The notes under the pieces: model-generated
What the model was told of the DNA's origin: nothing
Databases searched by the model: none
The model's input: the letters and a program-made list of their open reading frames with translations, nothing else
Assembly: GCA_902806565.1 (NCBI GenBank)
Contig: CADCXA010000053.1
Coordinates: forward strand, 682,001-746,000
Source: Hypoxylon rubiginosum
Lineage: Eukaryota > Ascomycota > Sordariomycetes > Xylariales > Hypoxylaceae
DNA length: 64,000 nucleotides
Reading direction: 5' to 3'
Made by a program: the position numbers and the translations under genes
In this document: piece after piece, positions 56,683 to 64,000 of the stretch
Numbering within the stretch: position 1 is the stretch's first letter
How the letters are laid out: each line of letters starts with the position of its first letter

Positions 56683-57334
56683 TCATGTCTGATATCTTGT
56701 TAGTGATGCGCCCATAACCGATATCTTCATGTTTATGCATGTTTTTTCGTCCTCATCGAAGGTACTTGTATTACTAAGCGGAATTTTGATGAGTCGTTAG
56801 ACGCATTCGAATCGTGAGAAACATCCATAGCTAAGAGCTACCCGATATAAACCGAAACCGGTGTCGCAGAAGCTGATAAAATCATAGTCTTAGCGGACGC
56901 TACTACAGCAAAGATTTGACCTTTAGACTTCCGGTTTTCTTAATTGCAGTTCTCGTTGGTGAACTTTGAAGTAGAGGTTGAATCAGGGGAGAACTTGGCG
57001 CTCGCAGATAGCTAACCATGGACTCGGGTTTCTAATAAACACCCATCGTTTAGCCGTGCCTCGGTATCGGAGAATCAGGGTACGTACCTGGATCAGCGCA
57101 GAGACCAGACGCTTATAAGACGAGTCTGATAAAAACACCAAAGAAATCCGCAGGGAGACTCAATTGTACGCAGCAAAAACCATCATGACCAAAGCATAAA
57201 ACCGCTGCCAGTTCTAGGATATGGCCGCTTTTCGATTTTTCCCTTGTTTAATTTTTAACTAGTCATTCATTGCTAAAACCCATTGCGCATTTCTTTCGCT
57301 TCAATTATTAATTCTCAACAACGCATCAACACAA
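56683..57334. other. Intergenic between the subtilase and PANB
   Basis: A 652-nt region with no gene. The last 100 nt are AT-rich, with CAACAACGCATCAACACAA directly before the ATG, a typical fungal leader. Confidence 0.5.
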
Positions 57335-58406
57335 ATGGCGCAGCTCCTGTCCAGGTCACGTGCTTCAATGCTATGTCGGGGTATGCAGTCCATTCCCGTC
57401 TTCGCATTGGCTAGACCGTCGCTGTCGCTATGTTACCAGCAACGGTCGCAACCGAAGCGATGGAGTTCTCACTCGCCCTTGGGTTTGACAACAGACCCCC
57501 CTCGGAAGAAGGTGACTTTGGGAAACCTCCAGTCATTGTATAAAAAGGGGGAGCCCATCACCGTCATGACCGCTCATGATTTTCCAAGTGCGCACGTCGC
57601 AGATGCAGCCGGAATGGATGTCGTACTCGTCGGCGATAGTTTGGCTATGGTCGCATTGGGCATGGCAGACACCAGCGAAGTGACGGTTGATGACATGTTG
57701 CTTCATTGTCGGTCTGTCGCACGCGCCACCAGAGCTGCCTTCACAGTAAGACCACCTTGACGCCTCGGCGGGCATAATGCTAAAGAAATATAAGGTTGGA
57801 GATCTTCCCATGGGATCATATGAAATCTCACCGGAGCAAGCGCTAGAAACGGCCATACGATTCATTAAACATGGTCGCGTCCAGAGCATCAAGCTTGAAG
57901 GAGGGAAAGAGATGGCGCCAACCATCGCGAAAATAACCCAAGCTGGTATTCCCGTCTTGGCGCACGTCGGGCTCACGCCTCAGCGCCAGAATTCTCTTGG
58001 TGGATTCCGTGTTCAGGGGAAAACGTCGAAGAGTGCAATGAGAGTGCTCGAAGATGCGCTTGCCGTGCAAGAAGCAGGCTGTTTCGGCATGGTTTTAGAA
58101 GCAGTGCCAGCGGAGATTGCGAGCATCATCACGCAAAAGCTTTCCGTTCCAACCATTGGAATCGGAGCTGGTAACGGATGCTCCGGCCAGGTGCTCGTTC
58201 AGGTCGATATGTCCGGATATTTCCCGCCCGGGCGGTTTATCCCCAAATTCGTGAAGCAGTATGGCAATGTGTGGGCCGAAAGCCTCCGAGCCATCGAATC
58301 CTACCGGGACGAGGTGAAAAGCCGACAATACCCAGCACGAGAACACACCTATCCTATCCCTAGAGAAGAACTTGAGGCGTTTGCTAAGGATGTTGAGAGG
58401 CTATGA
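57335..58406 (+). CDS. Ketopantoate hydroxymethyltransferase (3-methyl-2-oxobutanoate hydroxymethyltransferase)
   Basis: Two exons, 57335-57745 and 57795-58406, encode 340 residues. The 49-nt intron (GTAAGA..TATAAG, phase 0) joins RAAFT to VGDLPMGSYE. Diagnostic PanB motifs are VTLGNLQSLYKKGEPITVMT, AHDFPSAHVADAAGMD, VLVGDSLAMVALG (metal-binding Asp), VQSIKLEGG, GIPVLAHVGLTPQ, MVLEAVPAE and TIGIGAGNGCSGQVLV. It transfers a one-carbon unit from 5,10-methylene-THF to alpha-ketoisovalerate, the first step of pantothenate and CoA synthesis (yeast ECM31). The first 45 or so residues are Arg/Ser-rich without acids (LLSRSRASMLCRG) and look like a mitochondrial presequence. All core motifs are intact. 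Confidence 0.96.
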
Positions 58407-58560
58407 CGCTATTTCCTTCGCTCGGTCGGGCTTCTTGTGAAACCACAGACTACTGGAGGGTAAAAGGCGCAAGTCCATTTCATTGGGTTTAATGTATTAG
58501 CATGAATAGGCGTAAGGGGGGAATACCACGGAGATGGTTGTATTTGAGTCGTGATGCAGC

Positions 58561-59063
58561 TCATCCGAACGCAGGGGTTATCGAATAGACCACAATCAAC
58601 TGATCACTTGAATCTTTGAAACACTATAAGTTGTTGTGCGTTAGCATTCCACAGACACGTGTAGCATAGGAAATATTACACGAACTCTGTGTAAGTTGCC
58701 AACAATCTCGTCCAGAGCGGGGGCAAATGCGCTGTTCACGTAGAGGAACAGACCGTCGGTCGGATTGAGGCGCAGGGCTTTGCGCAAGTGAGACACGACG
58801 GCTTCGAACTTCTGAGTTGCGCTTATGCGCCGGACTTCGCGCTTCAGCTGCGGAGCCGATCCGACTGCCTTAAAACGGACGAGGATCTTCTCCTGTTCGA
58901 ATTCACCCGCACTCGCTAGAGCTGAAGTCGCGTCATGGGGTAGAGCTGTAAGGACGGCGGATGCGGTCATAGTGAGTGGAAGATCGGGCGATGCTGGTCG
59001 GTCCATAATGGGAGATGCTGGAGGTGATGGAGAAGGATGCTGGGGAACATCTGGGTACTCCAT
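58561..59063 (-). CDS. ATG12: Ubiquitin-like autophagy protein Atg12
   Basis: Two exons, 59063-58686 and 58623-58561, encode 146 residues. The 62-nt intron (GTTCGT..TTATAG, TGCTAAC branch, phase 0) must be spliced to obtain [28 protein letters not shown]. This gives the C-terminal Gly that is conjugated to Atg5. Residues 1 to about 55 are disordered and Pro/Ser-rich. The ubiquitin fold starts at [18 protein letters not shown] and includes [20 protein letters not shown], the family signature. Atg12 is activated by Atg7 and Atg10 and, as Atg12-Atg5-Atg16, drives lipidation of Atg8 on forming autophagosomes. The gene is convergent with PANB, with a 154-nt gap. The length fits filamentous fungi. 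Confidence 0.95.
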
Positions 59064-59615
59064 ATTGTCTTATTTTATATCCTTTCCACAGTATGTACGA
59101 AAAATTCCGTTGTCTATTGTATTCCTGAATCACAAAGAAGTTTCTGATTGACGTGTAGTTGGCGATTAGTTGGCGATTAGTTGGCGATTAGATGCAAGCA
59201 ATCAACAAGCAAGCAATCGTGAGTTTGGGGGTTGGGGTGAGCTACGGATCAAGCCGGAGCTAAGCTGCTAGGCTGCTAGGTTACAGCCACATGAGCACCC
59301 TGGCTTAGCTAAGCTAGGGCCATTACCCCTCAACCCTACGGCGAAAGCTCCCCCCTATTTTCATTCGGTCAGCCCTCCATTCCTCTATCCCTCTATCATC
59401 CACCTAACACAATACTCAGGTACATAACGAGCAAACCGAATATATGCCTCAATCAAAATCACTTCGCCATATTAAGCCAGTGATATTTAGTCGCTTATGT
59501 CATTCGAAACCGGACATGAATTGCAAGCACAATACAAGAGTCCCATATCGCACACACCTAGCGTTTCTTAATGTTACGAGCCGAAATACAAGGCGGCTCA
59601 CTAAAATATCAAAAC
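59064..59615. other. Intergenic between ATG12 and the O-methyltransferase
   Basis: The 5' flank of ATG12 (-) and 3' flank of the methyltransferase (-), 552 nt. It contains a 3 x 11-bp repeat (59157-59189) and CAAGCAATCAACAAGCAAGC just after it. No gene is seen. Confidence 0.5.
59157..59189. repeat. Tandem repeat, TAGTTGGCGAT x3
   Basis: Three perfect 11-bp copies about 95-125 nt upstream of the ATG12 start codon. Confidence 0.95.
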
Positions 59616-61002
59616 TCATGCCAATTCTGCCTCGATCACGGCCTCAAAATCGCGTGGGTCCTTCCATATCCCAATGATTTTAAATCCCGCCTCGTTTATC
59701 AACGTCCTCCACATCGCTTCCGTCCTCTCGTAGGCCGATAAAAGCGACATCATGTTCACATCCATGACCGCCTGGATCATACTCGCCCCTGTGGGCGGAA
59801 TCACGATGTCGCAGATGAGGAGTTTCGAGTATCCCTTCTTCATTGCTGGGACGATGTTTTGCAGGATCTTGATCGCGACCTCGTCCGACCAATCGTGGAA
59901 TACAGCATGGAAGAAGTACGCTCGGCCCCCTATTGCATACGACATGTATTAGTGGCCACTTATTTACAGTTTATTCTTTAGAAGACGATAACAGGTGAGT
60001 TGACTTACCATGAATGGGCTGAGGTTCAAAGAAATCATGACCCACAACCTTGATCTTGTCTGTACCAAGATCCAGGCCTGAGACAACACCTGGAAGGTCC
60101 TGGAGAACCAAAGAGCCAGCTGGAAGATCTGGATGTTTAGCTGGAAGGTGAAGAAGATCGACGCCGTGGTGGCCGCCTATGTCGATAAGCAACGGCTTGC
60201 CGTCGGAGAGATCCGCTCCATCAATGAGGGACGCCGTATCATAGAACTTCGGCCACGGTATCTTGTACTTTGCCCACTCGGTCATAAAGCCACTCCAACT
60301 CTCCTGGTAGACGGGATTCGACAGGCCTCTTTCGAAGAAGGACAGTCCCTCAGGATACGACTGGTGATAGTTCGTATCCTTTGAATCGAGTGGTTCTCGA
60401 TAGGAATTCTTAGCCAGAAACGACGGCAAATTCTGACTACACGGATCCCAGTGATGGACCCTTTCGTAAATTGTTTAGCATCTCAGCAGAGTAATACTGT
60501 TCCAGAGCAAGTCTTACCTGGCTACAAGAGCCCCCGCTATAAGTGAAGAGTCATCGCCAATCGTGAACGAGAAACTGGTAGGTTTGTATCGGTCCTCGCC
60601 CGTCTCTTCGACGATATTCGCAGTTCCCAGGAGGCGAAGTAAGCGCCCTTATAGTCGTTAACTTCTCTATGGCAACCTGAAAAGGACCAGAATATACGTA
60701 CTGAGTAGATTCAAGTCGCAGTCCGCTTCAGCCAATTTAGCAATATCTTCGAGCGATTTTTCGCCTCCGCCCGCTGCTGTCCATCCGCGCCAGAGGCCGA
60801 TATCAATACACGTTTTCAGCGCCGCGTAAATAATTGGCTCTGCGAAAGAAATGCCGTAAAACTTCTCCTCATTCGTTTCCAGTCGACTGACAAGTTTACG
60901 TGCGCTAGCTATCAGCCGTAGCCTCTCCTTTTCATGGCCCTCGAAGTCGGCAGCCGTAAAGGCTTCAAGACGGTCTATTACCGGTGCATAAGTTTCTTCC
61001 AT
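59616..61002 (-). CDS. SAM-dependent O-methyltransferase (COMT-like, fungal type)
   Basis: Four exons, 61002-60702, 60647-60518, 60460-60009 and 59929-59616, encode 398 residues. Introns are 54, 57 and 79 nt. I start at the ATG at 61002 (MEETYAPVIDRLEAF); the frame above begins at GTG. An N-terminal winged-helix dimerisation region (DIGLWRGWTAAGG, RRLLRLLGTANIVEE) precedes the Rossmann domain. SAM motif I reads DIGGHHG (237-243), where GGGxG is commoner. LVLQDLPGVVSGLDL and VVGHDFFEPQPIHG follow. Catalytic His306 is in FFHAVFHDWSDEVAIKILQN. The C-terminal part (LLICDIVIPPTGASMIQAV, RTEAMWRTLINEAGFKIIG) is standard. Such enzymes methylate hydroxyls of polyketides or phenolics. No partner synthase is present in the window, so the substrate is unknown. 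Confidence 0.93.
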
Positions 61003-61607
61003 TTGTGAGATTAATGATGAAGATATGATGCAGAACACTAGTCGCGTTCTCTCTCGGACTTAGTATTATAGCTCCAATGTCGATGGTTCATCACGCCACG
61101 CCACAGCTGGTTGCACCGATGGATGCTTCCCACAAGCGGGGTGATATCGAAGGATGGGAGACCTAGTGCGAGTCCATGTAAGCTATCGAATCAGGTAGCA
61201 AATATTTTCTTACATCACCCACTCGATCCAGTTCCATGGTAACGTAGACGATTTTGGATAGGAGGTAACATCCAGCTAGGGTACCTAGACCTATTGTTAA
61301 GGCAGAGGCAGCCTTAGTCTCAATGAACCTTGTTGCCAAGGTACTGCCCAAGCTATAATAGGCCTCAGGAGCGATTAAACGCGCTCGCGATAGTATCAGC
61401 AGGATAACGCCTACGAATATTGTGTTCTCTCTATCTTCTCAAGTGATACTCGAGGGGTAGCATTTCTGTTATGCATACGAAGACGTGATCCCTACTCTAT
61501 CAACCTCCAAAGTGTAGGTTGCTCTATTCCACCATCCTCTATAAGCATATGTTCTAAGACTTCCCTTAAAGGCTACCCCTAGACGCACAAGAACTGTCGA
61601 TTATCCT
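61003..61607. other. Intergenic 0.6 kb
   Basis: Lies between the methyltransferase promoter and the 3' end of the surface-type protein gene. A short minus-strand frame (61163-61351) contains a hydrophobic stretch but starts at TTG. I do not call it a gene. Confidence 0.45.
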
Positions 61608-62654
61608 TCAGCCCTCCAGCTCTGCCACTATCCCAACTCCGTCCATCTCTTCTATAGTATGCCCCTCGAGTTCTGCACGTGTTGCATTCGCATCCAGTTC
61701 GGTCTTGACAAAATGCGTAGGGGATGGGCGGCTCCCTTCGAGCTCCGGCTTATTCAAGCCGTATTCATTATAACCTTCTTCCAACTGTAGGTTATGTGCT
61801 TCAACTTCTATCTTCTGCCGTTTTCTGCGGTAATCTCTAACCAGAAAACTCCCAACGCAGATGAGCAGAATCCCTCCCAAGGTAGCACCTATACTCGCCC
61901 CGATGATGGTCTGTCTTGACGTGCCAGGTACAGATTGTTCTCCTGGGCTGGAAAAGACATCTGTGTTTCCATTTGGCCGAGGTGGGCTTGATGTAGGGTT
62001 TAGCGCTGAAGAGGCCATAGATGTTGTAGCTACTAAGTATGTTGTGCTAAGCGACGTCTGACCTAAAAGCAAGATCTGTTCCGCCCATACCTCGACGTCA
62101 AAAATACCGGCAGAAGACGACGCGGAAACAACGTTCCGATCCACTACAGCAGTGCTCAATATACGCATATCGGCAGTGGTATATGGAAGACTAGTACTGC
62201 TGGCACAGCTAGCACCAGTAGCTGTGACTACGGTACTAGTTATAGTCCAAATACAGGCTTGGGATATGGGATTGAACTGATAGCTACTATCTCCAGCAAA
62301 GTCACCATCATCGCCCAAAATTTATTAGGGGGTTGGGGCTTACGTCGGACAGCACCGAACAGCATTCGGATCTCTAGTCCATCCAGCACTCTCCCAGCCT
62401 AAAGGGCAGAAATATGCTGGGGAGTACCAATAGAGTCCATACGAGGTATATACGCCATCTGTCTGGGTTGAAGTTGTTGAAGCAGGGTAGCATCTTGGAG
62501 CGGACGTAGTACAGCCAGCGTAGTTTGTGTAAGCGCTAGCTCGGCAGAATGTGCCTTCGCAGGTAAAAGATAATAAACTTGTACACTCTGGTGCTGGGGT
62601 GAATATCGTAGTAAGAGGTGGATAGGTAGTGGTGGTTGAGATTGCCACTCCCAT
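61608..62654 (-). CDS. Single-pass membrane protein with Cys-rich ectodomain
   Basis: Two exons, 62654-62344 and 62286-61608, encode 329 residues. The 57-nt intron (GTAAGC..GATAG, CTAAT branch, phase 2) joins AVRCCPT to SYQFNPISQACIW. The N-terminal 120 or so residues contain about nine cysteines (CTSLLSFTCEGTFC, CYP, YFCPLGWESAG, RCC) in a compact extracellular module. A Ser/Thr-rich stalk, likely O-mannosylated, leads to one membrane helix at about residues 230-255 (TIIGASIGATLGGILLICVG). The basic RDYRRKRQK stop and a 70-residue acidic cytosolic tail follow. There is no clear signal peptide. This is the layout of fungal surface sensors or anchors (Wsc/Mid2-like in design, not by homology). 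I recognise the type, common in Sordariomycetes, but no function. Confidence 0.82.
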
Positions 62655-63293
62655 TGCCGTATTTGAAAGTATCTGTTGGGTACTATATCTTCAATATCTC
62701 ATAGTAAGAAGTGACGTCGAAACCGACAGAGTAGGAAAGCAAAATATCGTTCCACCAGGCGATTTTTATTGGTATAGTGAAGGGTATCTCTACCTATTCC
62801 CCTTGCGCCTGAGTTTTGCGGCACTGCGAGCTGCGGCCACCCATTTTCCCGCCTCCCCCTGGCGTCTGAAACCAATATACAACACTTTATACATTGTAGT
62901 TACAATTTAACCATCTGTGTGTCGTACTCAATGAATATTTCATGATCTTCTTCTCGTCGCTCAGTAATAAGTAATATAGATAATAAATAAGTAGGCAGGT
63001 GTGTCAAGTTGGCTTCATCCAATCACATATCTGAGCCTCAGCCCGAGTTTCAGGTTACGGAGCTGTACACCAGTATCACGGACGGCTCATTCGACTGCAT
63101 CACACTTTCGACTGAAGGGCGTCTCCACGGATTGAGACCGCCTAGGTAGTTCCGTATAGAAAGTCCCACTCTACTTCATTCACTCTTGAGTGAAGTGCCA
63201 GCTACTCGGGCTCAGTCGAATGCATTGAAGAGTTGAAGATTTATGATACTAAATCTCGGGTGCTATCATTATCTGATCCCACATTCTAGTATC
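62655..63293. other. Intergenic 0.6 kb
   Basis: Lies between two minus-strand genes. Short frames only. GACTGCA and CTTCATTCACTC-like words near 63090-63200 show no clear structure. No gene is seen. Confidence 0.45.
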
Positions 63294-64000
63294 TCACTTA
63301 CTAGTAAGGAATGGCAAACTTATGCCTTCTGATATATCAATCTCGGGCAATTGCCCCTGCTCACATTCATCTCTACACATCTCTGGGGCGGGCTCTTGCC
63401 TTGTCGTGGAGTTGACATCATCTCTTGAATAGGCTACTCCTGGTTGATAAAAGTAGCTCTCAGGCATCGGAGTGCCCCCAATGGTTACTAGAGGAGATAT
63501 TCTCATCTGACCCTTGTTCTCGTTTTCACCGCTACCCGAGTCTCCGCTCGGGCCAAGCAATATCCTGCTAGGACTCTGTTGAAGACTTCCTCCGCTGTGC
63601 CGTAGTGATAGGACGCTCGAGACCTTGGTAATGAAGCGTGATCCAGATATTCGGTTGAGGAGGGGTTTGAGTATAGGCAGACAAGAGCAGACAATAGCCA
63701 TGCCGGCATGCACTGAAGTCCACACCTCAGTGTTGGAGTAAGAGGGAACGCGTTTACCTGGTGGGTAGCCAAGTATCACCTTAACAAGTCCGGTTATGAT
63801 GACGCTTATTGGCTGTCAGTATGGAACAGACCGCGAAAGGGGTTCAAAAACGTACAATCCACCCAGAAGAAATATGCCGGAGACCGTCAGCTTTTGTTGA
63901 AGAGATAATCGCATCCTCACCACCACCATAATTGGCAACGACAGGATGAGTACGTCCAAGAATATCTCACAAGCTCCTGAGGCCATCCAGAATATGTTGT
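63294..64000 (-). CDS. Fungal rhodopsin-like 7TM membrane protein (partial, 5' end outside window)
   Basis: Two exons are visible: 64000-63856 (open to the edge) and 63804-63294, joined by a 51-nt intron (GTACGT..AATAAG, phase 2). The translated edge reads ASGACEIFLDVLILSLPIMV, then VVRMRLSLQQKLTVSGIFLLGGFVIITGLVKV. It continues with EVWTSVHAGMAIVCSCLPIL and KPLLNR. These are transmembrane helices 5-7 of the fungal rhodopsin-domain family (the integral membrane domain related to PTH11-type receptors), with the usual DVLILSLP and CSCLPxLKPL signatures. A Ser/Gly-rich cytosolic tail of about 130 residues follows. N-terminal helices, and a CFEM domain if any, lie outside the window. A role in sensing is inferred from PTH11; many members are unstudied. 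Confidence 0.88.

Noticed and set aside
61163..61351. Short minus-strand frame with a hydrophobic segment, reminiscent of a P450 membrane anchor
   Set aside because: It starts at TTG, is only 62 codons, and no P450 sequence (heme motif, I-helix) follows in the window.

Overview
The window is nuclear DNA of a filamentous ascomycete (Pezizomycotina, most likely a Sordariomycete). Genes are split by short introns of about 48-115 nt with GT-AG ends and CTAAC/CTGAC-like branch points. Intergenic gaps are 0.2-2.6 kb and coding strand is mixed. Several products are typical fungal forms: Med13 with long low-complexity stretches, mitochondrial bL33, Enp2, Tfb2, Atg12, fungal SNF2-like and bZIP families. 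Nothing looks bacterial or viral. I joined exons by hand from splice signals, frame and family knowledge; most joins close in phase with a recognisable protein across the junction.

Left part (1-17.9 kb): the start of a fungal STAND/NLR-type gene runs off the left edge. It is followed by an FMN split-barrel oxidase-like gene, mitochondrial ribosomal protein bL33m, a 1245-residue coiled-coil protein, a 2.6 kb gene-free gap, a small single-pass membrane protein, the ribosome-biogenesis WD40 protein Enp2, and Mediator subunit 13.

Middle (18.6-35.3 kb) is more accessory. It holds a Baeyer-Villiger-type monooxygenase that looks dead (two in-frame stops, no start codon), a short-chain dehydrogenase, and a SNF2-family ATPase with a large Gly/Ser/Lys/Glu repeat. 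Next come a small fungal gene of a recurrent unknown family, a copper amine oxidase with a 12-nt micro-exon, a bZIP regulator with an unusual basic region, and TFIIH subunit Tfb2.

Right part (36-64 kb): a low-complexity protein, a TANGO2/NRDE protein, a gene with one in-frame amber codon, and a small LEA-like protein with two CRE sites upstream. Then a PPxY-rich tubby/LURP-like protein, an EthD-domain protein convergent with a 2-oxoglutarate oxygenase, and a secreted subtilase. These are followed by ketopantoate hydroxymethyltransferase convergent with ATG12, an O-methyltransferase, a single-pass surface-type protein, and a rhodopsin-like 7TM protein cut by the right edge.

Housekeeping genes (bL33m, ENP2, MED13, TFB2, PANB, ATG12) are interspersed with accessory enzymes, and I see no coherent secondary-metabolite cluster. 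The strongest unexplained signal is a dispersed perfect 10-bp palindrome, TACCTAGGTA, found five times in non-coding DNA. Other points of note are the two genes broken by stops, the SNF2-like gene and its repeat, and a probable single-base frameshift in the small gene beside it.
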